64,000 nt of DNA from Lachnospiraceae bacterium KH1T2 (GTDB lineage: Bacteria; Bacillota; Clostridia; Lachnospirales; Lachnospiraceae), in assembly GCA_900114405.1 (NCBI GenBank), contig FOSY01000016.1, positions 18,649 through 82,648 of the forward strand, read 5' to 3'. Shown one piece after another: positions 19,047 to 28,728 of the stretch. Numbering within the stretch: the stretch's first letter is position 1; every line of letters starts with the position of its first letter. Below the pieces are notes generated by a model that did not search any database, was not told the origin of the DNA, and was given only the letters and a program-made list of their open reading frames with translations. Made by a program: the position numbers and the translations under genes.

Positions 19047-19415
19047 TTATAATACTTCTGGTGCAAGTGAAACGATCTTCATGAAGCCCTTATCACGAAG
19101 TTCACGAGCAACCGGTCCAAAGATACGAGTTCCTTTTGGTGTTTTATCATCTTTGATAACAACTGCTGCATTTTCATCAAATCTGATATATGAACCATCC
19201 TTACGACGAACGCTCTTTACTGTACGTACTACAACAGCCTTAACTACGTCACCCTTTTTTACAACACCGCCTGGTGTTGCATCTTTAACAGAAGCAACGA
19301 TAACATCGCCGATACTTGCGTATCTTCTTGTTGAGCCGCCTAAAACTCTGATGCAAAGGATTTCCTTGGCGCCGGTATTATCTGCGACTTTTAATCTTGT
19401 TTCCTGCTGTACCAT
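19047..19415 (-). CDS. rplN: 50S ribosomal protein L14
   Basis: 122 residues starting [19 protein letters not shown], with the [21 protein letters not shown] segment and C-terminal [13 protein letters not shown]14 lies at the intersubunit face near L19. It follows rpsQ by 25 nt. Confidence 0.98.
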   Translation of the reverse strand: MVQQETRLKVADNTGAKEILCIRVLGGSTRRYASIGDVIVASVKDATPGGVVKKGDVVKAVVVRTVKSVRRKDGSYIRFDENAAVVIKDDKTPKGTRIFGPVARELRDKGFMKIVSLAPEVL

Positions 19416-19440
19416 GCTGACAATTCTCCTTTCACCTGAG

Positions 19441-19698
19441 TTATTTAGCTCTCTCGATGATCTCTACGAGTCTCCATCTCTTGGTCTTTGAAAGAGGTCT
19501 TGTCTCCATTACTCTTACTGTATCACCAATATTGCACTCGTTGTTCTCATCCTGAGCTCTAAGTTTATATGTCTTCTTTACGATTTTCTTGTAAAGAGGA
19601 TGCTTAACATTATCGACAACCGCTACCGTGATGGTCTTATCCATCTTGTTGCTGACAACTTTACCGGTACGTGTCTTTCTGAGATTTCTTTCTGCCAT
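19441..19698 (-). CDS. rpsQ: 30S ribosomal protein S17
   Basis: 85 residues with [19 protein letters not shown] and the [23 protein letters not shown] motif. It is an OB-fold protein that binds 16S rRNA early. GGAGA-type ribosome site; 20-nt gap after rpmC. Confidence 0.98.
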   Translation of the reverse strand: MAERNLRKTRTGKVVSNKMDKTITVAVVDNVKHPLYKKIVKKTYKLRAQDENNECNIGDTVRVMETRPLSKTKRWRLVEIIERAK

Positions 19699-19718
19699 TT
19701 TATCTCCTTCCCGACGCC

Positions 19719-19925
19719 TTAGGCCTTCGCAGCATTCTCAGTGAGGACTGTCTGAATTCTTGCGATATTCTTTCTCACTTCTCTGATTCTGCTGGTGTTG
19801 TCAAGCTGGTTTGTCGCATTCTGGAATCTTAAATTGAAAAGCTCTTTCTTTGCTGCTGTCAGCTCTTCTGAAAGCTCAGAAACTGACTTTGCTCTTAAAT
19901 CTGCAACATACTTATCAGTCTTCAT
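19719..19925 (-). CDS. rpmC: 50S ribosomal protein L29
   Basis: 68 residues, a two-helix protein with the [33 protein letters not shown] region (core FNLRFQ and ARIQT). It lies near the exit tunnel where trigger factor binds. Its ATG shares a base with the rplP stop (TAATG). Confidence 0.98.
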   Translation of the reverse strand: MKTDKYVADLRAKSVSELSEELTAAKKELFNLRFQNATNQLDNTSRIREVRKNIARIQTVLTENAAKA

Positions 19926-20374
19926 TATGCTTCACCGCCTTCTTTAGCTGCTACGGCTGCATCTAAATCAGCCTTGGACACGATCTTAACCTTGCACGGA
20001 AGCTTATGTGAAGCAAGACGAAGTGCTTCTCTTGCTGTATCTTCCGGAACGCCTGCGATTTCAAACATTACACGGCCTGGCTTTACTACTGCTACCCAGT
20101 GGTCAACAGCACCCTTACCAGATCCCATACGAGTTCCGAGGGGCTTTGTTGTAACCGGCTTGTCAGGGAAGATCTTAATCCATACCTGACCACCACGCTT
20201 TACGTATCTAGTCATAGCAACACGGGCTGCCTCGATCTGATTTGATCTGATCCAGCAAGGCTCAAGAGCAACCATACCGAACTCACCGTAAGTAACTCTG
20301 TTACCACTGTTAGCCTTACCTCTAAGTGAACCACGCATCTGCTTACGATGCTTAACTCTCTTTGGCATTAACAT
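19925..20374 (-). CDS. rplP: 50S ribosomal protein L16
   Basis: 149 residues from ATG 20374, or 147 from the second ATG at 20368 ([13 protein letters not shown] is the typical family start). Neither has a close ribosome site; GGGAG lies about 12 nt upstream of the first, inside rpsC, so translation is likely coupled to rpsC. Conserved [17 protein letters not shown] and [19 protein letters not shown] motifs. L16 helps place tRNA in the A site. Confidence 0.97.
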   Translation of the reverse strand: MLMPKRVKHRKQMRGSLRGKANSGNRVTYGEFGMVALEPCWIRSNQIEAARVAMTRYVKRGGQVWIKIFPDKPVTTKPLGTRMGSGKGAVDHWVAVVKPGRVMFEIAGVPEDTAREALRLASHKLPCKVKIVSKADLDAAVAAKEGGEA

Positions 20375-20376
20375 AG

Positions 20377-21054
20377 TTATTTATCGCTCCCTTCCTTACC
20401 TGCCTTGCGATCAGCAGTCTGTTTTCTTCCAGGAAGTACTTCACCCTTATAGATCCATACTTTTACACCGACTTTACCATAAGTTGTGTTTGCTTCAGCG
20501 AAGCCATAGTCGATATCAGCACGAAGAGTCTGAAGAGGAATAGTACCCTCTGAGTAGAACTCACGACGAGCAATATCAGCACCGCCAAGACGTCCTGAAC
20601 AAGATGCCTTAATACCCTTAGCACCATTCTTAAGTGTTCTCTGCATTGCAGACTTCATAGCACGTCTGAATGATACACGGTTCTCAAGCTGGCTAGCGAT
20701 GTTCTCAGCAACAAGCTGAGCATCCATATCTGGGCGCTTGATCTGCTTGATTTCGATATCTACGTTCTTGCCTGTTTCTTTTGCAAGCTGTTTCTTTGTA
20801 GCTTCGATGTCCTTACCACCCTTACCGATAATGATACCAGGTCTTGATGTAAGAACTGTAGCTCTAACCTTACCAGCTGATCTCTCGATTTCAATCTTGG
20901 AGATACCTGCTGAGTAAAGCTTCTTCTTCAAATATGTTCTGATCTTGTAATCTTCTACAAGGTAATCTGCGAAGTCGCCTTCTGCATACCATTTAGAATC
21001 CCAATCCTTAATAACACCGACTCTTAAGCCGTGGGGATTTACTTTCTGACCCAT
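20377..21054 (-). CDS. rpsC: 30S ribosomal protein S3
   Basis: 225 residues with a KH domain ([20 protein letters not shown]) and a C-terminal domain with [22 protein letters not shown] (core [14 protein letters not shown]). S3 is at the mRNA entry site and has helicase-like contacts. It starts after rplV with a GGAG site. Confidence 0.98.
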   Translation of the reverse strand: MGQKVNPHGLRVGVIKDWDSKWYAEGDFADYLVEDYKIRTYLKKKLYSAGISKIEIERSAGKVRATVLTSRPGIIIGKGGKDIEATKKQLAKETGKNVDIEIKQIKRPDMDAQLVAENIASQLENRVSFRRAMKSAMQRTLKNGAKGIKASCSGRLGGADIARREFYSEGTIPLQTLRADIDYGFAEANTTYGKVGVKVWIYKGEVLPGRKQTADRKAGKEGSDK

Positions 21055-21076
21055 TGAATGATCTCCTTTCTACGCC

Positions 21077-21466
21077 TTAGTTCTTCTCGTCGAGAACGAG
21101 AGTAATGTGGCTCATTCTCTTCTCAATTCTGTAAGCTCTGCCCTGTGCACGAGGCTGAATACGCTTCATGATCGGTCCCTGGCTTGCATAGCACTCAGCG
21201 ATGTAAAGACCAGCTTTGTTAAGACCATTGTTGTTTTCAGCATTTGCTGCAGCAGATTCGAGGAGCTTCAGAATAACGCTAGAAGCGTATCTCGGATTGT
21301 ACATCAGAATACCTTTTGCTTCAGTATAGCTCTTGCCTCTGATAGCGTCCAGTACGAAACATGCCTTCTGTACTGGAATTCTAGCATAGGATAACTTTGC
21401 TGACGGTCTGGTATCCTTAACTGCATTTCTTTCTCTTTTAATCTGGGAACGATGTCCTCTTGCCAT
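21077..21466 (-). CDS. rplV: 50S ribosomal protein L22
   Basis: 129 residues. A short basic N-terminal extension precedes the SYARIPVQKACFVLDAIRGK core, and the C-terminal part has the RAQGRAYRIEKRMSHITLVL exit-tunnel loop, where macrolide-resistance changes occur in other bacteria. GGAGG lies before the ATG. Confidence 0.98.
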   Translation of the reverse strand: MARGHRSQIKRERNAVKDTRPSAKLSYARIPVQKACFVLDAIRGKSYTEAKGILMYNPRYASSVILKLLESAAANAENNNGLNKAGLYIAECYASQGPIMKRIQPRAQGRAYRIEKRMSHITLVLDEKN

Positions 21467-21494
21467 GGATAAAACCTCCTTTCAGATTATCCTA

Positions 21495-21767
21495 TTATTT
21501 AACAGTTGAAACTGAAGCGTGTCCTTTGTAAGTACGTGTACCAACAAATTCACCGAGCTTGTGTCCAACCATATCTTCTGTAATATAAACCGGAACGTGC
21601 TTTCTTCCATCATGTACTGCGATGGTGTGACCAACGAATGATGGGAAGATTGTTGAACGACGAGACCAAGTCTTGATGACTTCTTTGTTGCCGCTCTGAT
21701 TCATCGCATCGACCTTCTTCAGAAGGCTCTCGTCAGCGAACGGTCCCTTTTTAAGTGAACGTGACAT
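21495..21767 (-). CDS. rpsS: 30S ribosomal protein S19
   Basis: 90 residues starting [13 protein letters not shown], with the [21 protein letters not shown] motif and [14 protein letters not shown]19 is in the 30S head next to S13. The C-terminus is a few residues shorter than in many species. AAGGAGG lies 6 nt upstream. Confidence 0.98.
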   Translation of the reverse strand: MSRSLKKGPFADESLLKKVDAMNQSGNKEVIKTWSRRSTIFPSFVGHTIAVHDGRKHVPVYITEDMVGHKLGEFVGTRTYKGHASVSTVK

Positions 21768-21778
21768 ATTAATCCTCC

Positions 21779-22627
21779 TTATACGCTAAGAGCTTTGCCG
21801 TTTCTTCTTCTTACGATGAGCTTGTTTGAAGCCTTCTTACTCTTTCTAGTCTTAAGACCAAGAGCCGGCTTGCCCCAAGGTGTGCTCGGACCTGGACGAC
21901 CGATAGGTGCACGACCTTCACCACCACCGTGTGGGTGATCGTTAGGGTTCATAACAGAACCACGAACTGTAGGACGGATGCCCATGTGACGAATACGACC
22001 AGCCTTACCATAGTTAATAAGGTTGTGATCAATGTTACCGATTGTACCGATTGTAGCTCTGCACTCGATCGGAACCATTCTCATTTCGCCTGAAGGAAGC
22101 TTAACTGTAGCGTACTTACCTTCTTTAGCCATAAGCTGTGCGCTTACACCAGCTGAACGAACCATCTGTCCGCCCTTGCCAGGATGAAGCTCAATGTTAT
22201 GGATGCTTGAACCAACTGGAATAGCTGAAAGTGGAAGGCAGTTACCAACACGTACTTCAGCATCTGGTCCGTTCATGATCTTCATACCATCTGTAAGACC
22301 CTGAGGAGCAAGGATGTATCTCTTCTCACCGTCTTCATAGCAGATAAGAGCGATGTTAGCTGTTCTGTTTGGATCGTACTCGATACCGATAACCTTTGCT
22401 ACCATTCCGTCCTTATCGTTTCTCTTGAAGTCGATAACTCTGTACTTTGCCTTGTTTCCGCCGCCCTTATGACGAACAGTAATCTTACCCTGGTTGTTAC
22501 GTCCTGACTTATTAGCAAGTCTTACAATAAGAGACTTCTCTGGAGTGCTCTTTGTGATCTCGCTGAAATCAGAACCTGTCATATTCCTTCTGGAAGGTGT
22601 ATATGGGTTATAAGTTTTGATTCCCAT
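21779..22627 (-). CDS. rplB: 50S ribosomal protein L2
   Basis: 282 residues with the peptidyl-transferase-associated histidine region ([20 protein letters not shown]) near the C-terminus and an SH3-like domain in the middle. One of the most conserved ribosomal proteins. rpsS starts 11 nt after its stop. Confidence 0.98.
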   Translation of the reverse strand: MGIKTYNPYTPSRRNMTGSDFSEITKSTPEKSLIVRLANKSGRNNQGKITVRHKGGGNKAKYRVIDFKRNDKDGMVAKVIGIEYDPNRTANIALICYEDGEKRYILAPQGLTDGMKIMNGPDAEVRVGNCLPLSAIPVGSSIHNIELHPGKGGQMVRSAGVSAQLMAKEGKYATVKLPSGEMRMVPIECRATIGTIGNIDHNLINYGKAGRIRHMGIRPTVRGSVMNPNDHPHGGGEGRAPIGRPGPSTPWGKPALGLKTRKSKKASNKLIVRRRNGKALSV

Positions 22628-22702
22628 TTTGTTCTCCTTTATTTCTCACATACAGATAATTTTAATTTTGTCCTGTACGCGGTGTTATCGCATTTCTATA
22701 AA

Positions 22703-22999
22703 TTAAAGACCTGCGAATACTTCGATATCTTTGCTATCAGCTGCAAGTGTAACGATTGCCTTCTTCTGCTTAGCAGTTGTTCCAACAACCATTCCTCTTC
22801 TCTTCTTCTTGCCCTGGATGTTCATTGTGTTGACTTTAGCAACCTTTGTATCAAACATCTTCTCAACAGCCTCTTTGATCTGAGACTTGTTAGCTTCAGG
22901 GTGAACGAGGAATGTATACTTCTTATCAGCCATGCCGTTCATTGACTTCTCAGTAACTACTGGCTTAAGGATAACATCATAATAATTAAGAGTTGCCAT
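22703..22999 (-). CDS. rplW: 50S ribosomal protein L23
   Basis: 98 residues with [12 protein letters not shown] near the N-terminus and the [20 protein letters not shown] core. L23 is the docking point for trigger factor and SRP at the tunnel exit. The ATG shares a base with the rplD stop. A 75-nt gap separates it from rplB. Confidence 0.98.
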   Translation of the reverse strand: MATLNYYDVILKPVVTEKSMNGMADKKYTFLVHPEANKSQIKEAVEKMFDTKVAKVNTMNIQGKKKRRGMVVGTTAKQKKAIVTLAADSKDIEVFAGL

Positions 23000-23619
23000 T
23001 ATGCGTATACCTCCTCAATCTTTGCAACAGCTGCCTTTGTAGCAATTACTGTGCTGTATTTCATAATGTCATAAGTGTTGATCGTATTGATCTGAGCTGT
23101 GATGACATTAGGAATATTTCTAGCAGAAAGGATTGCATTCTGATCCATCTCGTCAAGGATTACAAGAGCCTTGTTAACCTTGAGTGCATCAAGCACCTCC
23201 TGGAATTTCTTTGTCTTAATGCCTTCAAACTTAAGCTCATCAAGAACGATAAACTTGTTGTCCTGAACACGAGATGTAAGAGCACTCTTAAGAGCGATTC
23301 TCTTTTCTTTCTTGTTCATCTTGAAAGAATAATCTCTTGGTACTGGAGCAAATACAACACCACCATGTGTCCACTGTGGAGATCTTGTTGATCCCTGACG
23401 TGCATGGCCTGTGCCCTTCTGCTTCCAAGGCTTTCTTCCGCCGCCTCTTACTTCAGAGCGTGTCTTAGCCTTCTGTGTTCCCTGACGGTTGTCAGCGAGC
23501 TGCTGGAGAACTGCCTGGTGTACAAGGTTCTCGTTAACTTCAATACCGAAAATCTCGTCATTCAGCTCAATTGTTCCAACTTCGCTTCCTGTCATATTAT
23601 AAACTGATACGTTAGCCAT
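22999..23619 (-). CDS. rplD: 50S ribosomal protein L4
   Basis: 206 residues with the exit-tunnel loop [19 protein letters not shown] and surrounding [10 protein letters not shown]4 is known to repress the S10 operon in E. coli by binding the leader mRNA, relevant to the structured leader upstream of rpsJ here. Starts 26 nt after rplC. Confidence 0.98.
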   Translation of the reverse strand: MANVSVYNMTGSEVGTIELNDEIFGIEVNENLVHQAVLQQLADNRQGTQKAKTRSEVRGGGRKPWKQKGTGHARQGSTRSPQWTHGGVVFAPVPRDYSFKMNKKEKRIALKSALTSRVQDNKFIVLDELKFEGIKTKKFQEVLDALKVNKALVILDEMDQNAILSARNIPNVITAQINTINTYDIMKYSTVIATKAAVAKIEEVYA

Positions 23620-23645
23620 TATCTGAATCCTCCTTCCTTCGAATA

Positions 23646-24329
23646 TTATTTATTCTTCTTGCATGTCTCTTTGATGGTAACAAGTGCCTTCTTTGCACCC
23701 GGAACGCATCCCTTAACGAGGATGAGGTTCTTCTCGGCATCTACACGTACAACTTCAAGATTCTGAACAGTGATCTGCTTAGCACCCATGTGACCAGGCA
23801 TTCCCTTACCCTTGAATACTCTTGAAGGATATGAGCTTGCGCCGTTTGAACCCTGATGTCTGTGGAACTTAGAACCGTGCATCATAGGTCCTCTGTGCTG
23901 ACCATTCTTCTTGATTGCACCCTGGAAACCTTTACCTTTTGAGATAGCAGTTGCGTCGATCATGTCGCCGGCTGCGAAGATATCAGCCTTGATTTCCTGT
24001 GCAAGCTGATACTCAGCTGCATTATCAAAACGGAATTCCTTAACGAATTTCTTAGACTCAACGCCAGCCTTCTTGAAGTGGCCAACGAGCGGTTTTGTTG
24101 TTCCGTGTGCATGAGCAACTTTAACCTTGCCGCTTGCATCCTTCTCAACAACCTTGTCTTTGCTTTCGCCGAATCCAACCTGAACTGCGTTGTATCCGTC
24201 GTTCTCTTCTGTCTTGATCTGTGTAACTACACATGGACCAGCTTCGAGAACTGTTACAGGTGTTACTACTCCGTTCTCATCGAAAATCTGTGTCATACCG
24301 ATTTTCTTTGCTAAGATAGCTTTTGTCAT
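23646..24329 (-). CDS. rplC: 50S ribosomal protein L3
   Basis: 227 residues from the ATG at 24329 ([20 protein letters not shown]), which has AAAGGTG 5-6 nt upstream; the in-frame ATG at 24347 lacks one. Conserved [23 protein letters not shown] (core KGFQG..K and HGS..HR) and [14 protein letters not shown] motifs. L3 is one of the first proteins in 50S assembly. Confidence 0.98.
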   Translation of the reverse strand: MTKAILAKKIGMTQIFDENGVVTPVTVLEAGPCVVTQIKTEENDGYNAVQVGFGESKDKVVEKDASGKVKVAHAHGTTKPLVGHFKKAGVESKKFVKEFRFDNAAEYQLAQEIKADIFAAGDMIDATAISKGKGFQGAIKKNGQHRGPMMHGSKFHRHQGSNGASSYPSRVFKGKGMPGHMGAKQITVQNLEVVRVDAEKNLILVKGCVPGAKKALVTIKETCKKNK

Positions 24330-24388
24330 CTTTTCACCTTTCTGCATTGGAACATATCGCCCGAGATACGTTCATACAATAATCTTAA

Positions 24389-24706
24389 TTACTTGTTCTT
24401 CATCTTGATGTCAATATAGACACCTGCGGGCATCTCCAGTCTTGAAAGAACATCAACTGTCTTCTGTGTCGGAGCAATGATGTCGATGAGTCTCTTGTGA
24501 GTTCTCTGTTCGAACTGCTCGCGGCTATCCTTGTACTTATGTACAGCACGAAGGATTGTTACTACCTCTTTCTTTGTAGGAAGTGGTACTGGTCCGCTGA
24601 CCTCAGATCCGTTCTTCTTGACTGTTTCGATGATTTTTCTGGCTGATGCATCAACTAACTGATGATCATAGGCTTTTAATGTGATTCTCATAACCTGATT
24701 TGCCAT
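24389..24706 (-). CDS. rpsJ: 30S ribosomal protein S10
   Basis: 105 residues from the ATG at 24706 ([19 protein letters not shown]). The longer in-frame reading to 24763 is rejected because AAGGAGG lies 11 nt before this ATG and MANQ begins the usual S10 sequence. Contains [16 protein letters not shown] and the C-terminal [15 protein letters not shown]10 also acts as NusE in transcription antitermination. It is the first gene of the superoperon. Confidence 0.98.
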   Translation of the reverse strand: MANQVMRITLKAYDHQLVDASARKIIETVKKNGSEVSGPVPLPTKKEVVTILRAVHKYKDSREQFEQRTHKRLIDIIAPTQKTVDVLSRLEMPAGVYIDIKMKNK

Positions 24707-24737
24707 AAAAAAAGTCGCCTCCTTTTCGCACTTTTTT
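24707..24737 (-). promoter_or_regulatory. Hairpin presenting the rpsJ ribosome binding site in its loop
   Basis: Immediately before the rpsJ ATG the minus strand can fold into a stem of 10 bp with one bulged base. The arms are AAAAAAGTGCG and CGACTTTTTTT and enclose a 9-nt loop that holds AAGGAGG. The 3' arm is a T-run touching the start codon. It resembles a weak terminator or a translational control stem. Confidence 0.5.
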
Positions 24738-24742
24738 AAGTA

Positions 24743-24847
24743 CGACAAGCGGTGACTGTACACGTTCCCGTGTGTGTCCTTGCTGCAATAGACACAAAAC
24801 GGCCGTTCTCCAACTAAGTGAACTAAATTACGTACAGTGACTTGTCG
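24743..24847 (-). promoter_or_regulatory. Structured leader of the S10 operon with a long inverted repeat
   Basis: The roughly 225-nt leader between the promoter and rpsJ contains a long imperfect inverted repeat. CGACAAG (24847-24841) pairs with CTTGTCG (24749-24743), and ACTGTAC (24838-24832) pairs with GTACAGT (24761-24755), with a small internal loop between the helices. Inside lies an ACACG/CGTGT stem with a GGAA loop. S10 leaders are targets of L4 autoregulation in E. coli; a similar role here is inference. Apart from this, the promoter and the rpsJ hairpin, I see nothing else in 24707-25062. Confidence 0.55.
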
Positions 24848-24938
24848 CCAGTTTCCTAACTTGACATTCGCTCCACGGAGATACCTGACTATGTCAGCAA
24901 CTTCACGCTTCTACGCTATCAATGTCACAGCAAGTGCT

Positions 24939-24967
24939 ATTATACATGTAATTCCCCAGTTTTTCAA
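24939..24967 (-). promoter_or_regulatory. Promoter of the S10-spc-alpha superoperon
   Basis: The minus strand shows TTGAAA (24967-24962), a 17-nt spacer and TATAAT (24944-24939). Transcription would start near 24932. It lies between the end of the polysaccharide cluster and rpsJ and is the only strong sigma-A-type site in the 356-nt gap. Confidence 0.85.
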
Positions 24968-25062
24968 GCACTATTTACAAATTTCCAAATTAAATTTTGT
25001 ACAAAAATATTTTTATTTTTCTTGTTTTTTGCATCATTTTTACATGCCATTATCCAGCGCTA

Positions 25063-26172
25063 TTACATACTACTTTGTTCTCGTTTTCCAATCTGATTTA
25101 ATAATGCAAAAAATATAATACTATATGGCGGAACGATAAAGCCATTTTCAAAAAAAGACGCTGCAAGCCATGTATAAACTCCTGCTATTGCAAGTCTTTC
25201 GACAGTAGTGCATGTCCTATTCAAAAATGTTTTTTCCCATAATCTTTTTATAAGAAGATATGTGACCAGAGCAAAAACCACTATCCCATGAACTACAAGT
25301 ATATCCAGCATTCCATTGTGGACTTCGAAGATGAAAAAACTTTTCATTTTATAAGATGAACCTATCCCTGTAATAGGATGTTTCAAAAATTCTCCCCAAA
25401 GCTCATTCCATATATCCTGTCTTCCGGATAAAATGCTCTTATATAATATATTGATATCTATACCGGTCTTTCCGAGCATGATATAAAATGCTGTAAAAAG
25501 CAGGCTTCCAAAAGTGCTTACAACTATCAAAAACCATGATAATACTTTTGACACACTTACCCTTGGCATCACCAGCCAAAGTACACCATATAAAAGACAG
25601 CTCATCGCTGCAGATCTGGCATGATAGCACACGCAGAACAATATCGTCACTATCCACAAGAGAAAATGCACATATCGTATGCAGGCGACCTCCAGATCTT
25701 TCTTAACATACTCCAGAAATATCTCTCCACACAGCATAAATGTCATAAATGCAAGCCCCGACATATTAAAACCGTATTCCCAGTGAATCCATGCATACCA
25801 CCAAAACATGAGCATTGCACCCACTCCCATGATGATCTTATTCACCCTTATATCATTCGGTATATACCTGGCCGCAAACAGCATAAGTGCCATATCCGAA
25901 GGCACAAGCATGGCGCCTTTATTTGAACCGATCAAAGCAAGATTTATACCTGATACGATCACTGTCAATATAACCGCACCGGCTTCAATTTTGGGCATTT
26001 CACGAATATTTATATTTATAGCTGTCATAGCTGCAAATGCTGCAAAAATTATCAGTGTCGCATATTTTGTTGTCACTCCGTAAAATTTCTGTGTTATGAA
26101 AGATGATACTATAAACCATATAAAAAGACTGCAGTAAATATATTTAGAAGCATTTTTTACTTTTTCAGACAT
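25063..26172 (-). CDS. O-antigen polymerase/ligase-type membrane protein (Wzy-like), copy 1
   Basis: 369 residues, strongly hydrophobic with about ten membrane segments and a large extracytoplasmic loop near residues 230-290 holding the SILSGRQDIWNELW stretch and HNGMLDILVVHG. These motifs recur in the second Wzy-like protein of this cluster (KSIFSGREQIWLEVW and HNAMYDILAVHG), so the two are paralogues. Such proteins polymerise or transfer lipid-linked oligosaccharides on the outer face of the membrane. It overlaps the flippase gene by 16 nt and is the last gene of the cluster. No clear terminator lies between its stop and the S10 promoter. Confidence 0.75.
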   Translation of the reverse strand: MSEKVKNASKYIYCSLFIWFIVSSFITQKFYGVTTKYATLIIFAAFAAMTAININIREMPKIEAGAVILTVIVSGINLALIGSNKGAMLVPSDMALMLFAARYIPNDIRVNKIIMGVGAMLMFWWYAWIHWEYGFNMSGLAFMTFMLCGEIFLEYVKKDLEVACIRYVHFLLWIVTILFCVCYHARSAAMSCLLYGVLWLVMPRVSVSKVLSWFLIVVSTFGSLLFTAFYIMLGKTGIDINILYKSILSGRQDIWNELWGEFLKHPITGIGSSYKMKSFFIFEVHNGMLDILVVHGIVVFALVTYLLIKRLWEKTFLNRTCTTVERLAIAGVYTWLAASFFENGFIVPPYSIIFFALLNQIGKREQSSM

Positions 26173-27569
26173 TTTTTCACCATTTCCGTTAACTCCTGTA
26201 CATACATAGCCGCCAATATAACAACGATCATTCCGTTCAGCATCATGTAATTTTTCATATTAAATATTACAAGTAATGATTCAATTATCAGCAGCGAATA
26301 TGCCACTATATCCCTAAAAAAGTGCACTTTAAGCTTTACATATTTTCTAACCATTATCAACGCAAGCACAAACATCGTGAAATACGACGCCAACGTAGCC
26401 ATTGCAGCCCCCATCGTACTAAACTCGATTATGAATACATAGTTTAAGATGATATTTACAATAGCACCTGCACCTGTTGCACGTCCTATACTTCTTCCGT
26501 CCTTAAACGCGAGGCAAATACTACCAAGGAACCCTTCAAGCGCGCCAAAAATGACTGATATAAGGAGTGGAGGCACAAGCACCCAAGCTTCAAAAAATGA
26601 CTTTTGGAACATAAATCCTGCTATTATCTTCAGCAGCCATATTATACCTGCGCACCCAACGACCAGGCACGCATTGTAAACTCTGTACATTGTAGAGAAA
26701 AACTTATCTCTCTGCTCTTTTTTATATTCTTTCGCCGCAGACATTTGCCACGCTTGTGCAAAAATCCGCTGAAACACCTGAAGTATAGCCGGTATCTTGT
26801 ACGCCGCACTATACAGTCCATTCTGGCTTGCTCCAAGGAGCGCAAGTATATAATATCTGTCCAATGCATTGTTTATCCAGCTTGACGTAGAATACATCAG
26901 CATTGATGAGCCATACTCTTTCATCTCAGCCGCAAGTTTACTTTCTCCTGACGGTTCTTTAAGCATCTTCACTCCGTCTGAAAGGAACAACATCAAACTA
27001 CCGGCTCCGACGTATGCAATCATCTGAGCAAAGAGATATCCGCAAAGTCCCAGATCAAGTATCAAAAGAAACACAAGATTCGATGCAATCACAAGGAAAG
27101 TACATGATACGCTTCCCACGATCATTATCTGAACTTTTTCTGTTCCCTGGCAATAGAGCAGCATATATTCATAAAAACTGTCACAAATAAAAAGTACTGC
27201 AAAGAACACGATATACTGCTTCTCAATATCTATAATGCCCGCAGACGAAAGGAGAACAGCCCCTATACATATCGCTGCTGTCACAATATCCGACTTGACC
27301 ACACGCCTGATCCCAGCCTTCAAGATCTGTGCCCGATCAGCATCAGGATCAAGACCAAATCTTAATGCTGCTTCTCCTGCATTAAGCGTAAGAAGCGGTA
27401 TTAGCAGCAGCAATGTCGTCTGCATTACATCTGCGATTCCATATTCTGCTTCTGACAGCACCGACGTATAAAACGGAACCAGCAAAAAAACAAGCATTTT
27501 CGACACAAAGCTGCTTATTGTGAACAGCGCCATATTCTTAAATAAATATTTATATTTACCCTCAGCCAT
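26157..27569 (-). CDS. Wzx-type polysaccharide flippase (MOP superfamily)
   Basis: 470 residues with about 12-14 hydrophobic segments along the full length and the start KYKYLFKNMALFTISSFVSKMLVFLLVPFYTSVLS, whose core (FLLVPFYTS.L...EYG) is typical of Wzx/RfbX flippases. It would move undecaprenyl-linked repeat units across the cytoplasmic membrane. AGAGGA precedes the ATG. It sits between the two Wzy-like genes with short overlaps on both sides, as expected for a Wzx/Wzy pathway. Confidence 0.88.
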   Translation of the reverse strand: MAEGKYKYLFKNMALFTISSFVSKMLVFLLVPFYTSVLSEAEYGIADVMQTTLLLLIPLLTLNAGEAALRFGLDPDADRAQILKAGIRRVVKSDIVTAAICIGAVLLSSAGIIDIEKQYIVFFAVLFICDSFYEYMLLYCQGTEKVQIMIVGSVSCTFLVIASNLVFLLILDLGLCGYLFAQMIAYVGAGSLMLFLSDGVKMLKEPSGESKLAAEMKEYGSSMLMYSTSSWINNALDRYYILALLGASQNGLYSAAYKIPAILQVFQRIFAQAWQMSAAKEYKKEQRDKFFSTMYRVYNACLVVGCAGIIWLLKIIAGFMFQKSFFEAWVLVPPLLISVIFGALEGFLGSICLAFKDGRSIGRATGAGAIVNIILNYVFIIEFSTMGAAMATLASYFTMFVLALIMVRKYVKLKVHFFRDIVAYSLLIIESLLVIFNMKNYMMLNGMIVVILAAMYVQELTEMVKKCLKK

Positions 27570-28728
27570 TACATTCCTCTTTTCCGCTAAATGCAGTTGT
27601 CGTGAGGAATAAAAGCAAAGGAGAATAATCTGCCCACATAAGATCCATATCTATAAATGATTCTATAAATATTGCAAATATCGCAGCTGCCGCACATATT
27701 CTTATGCTTCCCTGCGCCGAAAGTCTTGTCTGAAGCATTTTTAACCTTGAAATTATCAGATACATGGACAGTAAAAATACTGGAAGTCCATGTACTGCCA
27801 ATATATCATACATTGCATTGTGCATGTTATATTCCACAAATGATTTCAGCTGCCTTCCTGATCCTATGCCGGTAAATATATTATTTTTAAGAATATCCCA
27901 TACCTCAAGCCAGATCTGCTCTCGGCCTGAGAATATACTCTTATAGAAGAAAGGAAGCTGCATATTAAATCCGGTTGATGCAAGTGCAACATAAAAGATT
28001 ACAAATGCTATCGAGCCAAACGTTGCAAAAAGAGATAATGCCATGTATCTTTTTTTACCCAACCACCATTTTTTAGGAATAATGTAATAAAAGATCATAA
28101 ACAGAGCAAATGCTATAAATGCCCCTCTTGCCAGGTGCCACAAAACAAGCGTTACAACTCTTATCGATGCCAGAACAATGAAAAATCCATATATTTCTTT
28201 CTTTGATGTAAGCTTTGTAAGCAAAATCATAGCGCCTAAGAAGGTGAATACCGTAACCGTTGCACCTGTGTTTGAATTATATGAAAATGCTCTATCATAA
28301 ACGAACCATGAAGCAAACATAAGCAGGAAAAAGATTTCCAGCGCTTTTTGCTGCTTTTCATCAAATTTAATAAATGGCGCTAAATACCATATCAGCAAAA
28401 AATTCGCCAATATCAATATACAGCCCTTATTGGAACCAATTATGAATAAATTCGCTGCAGCAAGCAAAAGAGTTATTATCAGCACGATAAGTTGAGGCTC
28501 TTTTGACTTTATTTTCCCAAAAATATCTACATTTGCCAGGAAAAGCATTCCCAACGAAACAAATACTATCAGCGTATTGAATTTCTCTGTGTAGTGATAA
28601 AATAATGGGAACGTCCATGTTCCCATATAAAAGATCATCAATATTATTAATGCTGTCCACGTGAGGATTTTTTTTGTTTTACCATTTTCTCTGCGATCGC
28701 CATTAATTCCTTCGATCGATTTTCCCAT
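27562..28728 (-). CDS. O-antigen polymerase/ligase-type membrane protein (Wzy-like), copy 2
   Basis: 388 residues with about 10-11 membrane segments after a charged cytoplasmic N-terminus. The loop near residues 265-310 has KSIFSGREQIWLEVW and HNAMYDILAVHG, shared with copy 1. The ATG at 28728 lies inside the preceding glycosyltransferase gene (82-nt overlap) but is supported by GGAG 8 nt upstream. A later in-frame ATG near residue 33 is possible but would cut into the first membrane segment. Two polymerase/ligase candidates in one cluster suggest one polymerises and the other acts on a different acceptor; this is inference. Confidence 0.78.
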   Translation of the reverse strand: MGKSIEGINGDRRENGKTKKILTWTALIILMIFYMGTWTFPLFYHYTEKFNTLIVFVSLGMLFLANVDIFGKIKSKEPQLIVLIITLLLAAANLFIIGSNKGCILILANFLLIWYLAPFIKFDEKQQKALEIFFLLMFASWFVYDRAFSYNSNTGATVTVFTFLGAMILLTKLTSKKEIYGFFIVLASIRVVTLVLWHLARGAFIAFALFMIFYYIIPKKWWLGKKRYMALSLFATFGSIAFVIFYVALASTGFNMQLPFFYKSIFSGREQIWLEVWDILKNNIFTGIGSGRQLKSFVEYNMHNAMYDILAVHGLPVFLLSMYLIISRLKMLQTRLSAQGSIRICAAAAIFAIFIESFIDMDLMWADYSPLLLFLTTTAFSGKEECNG

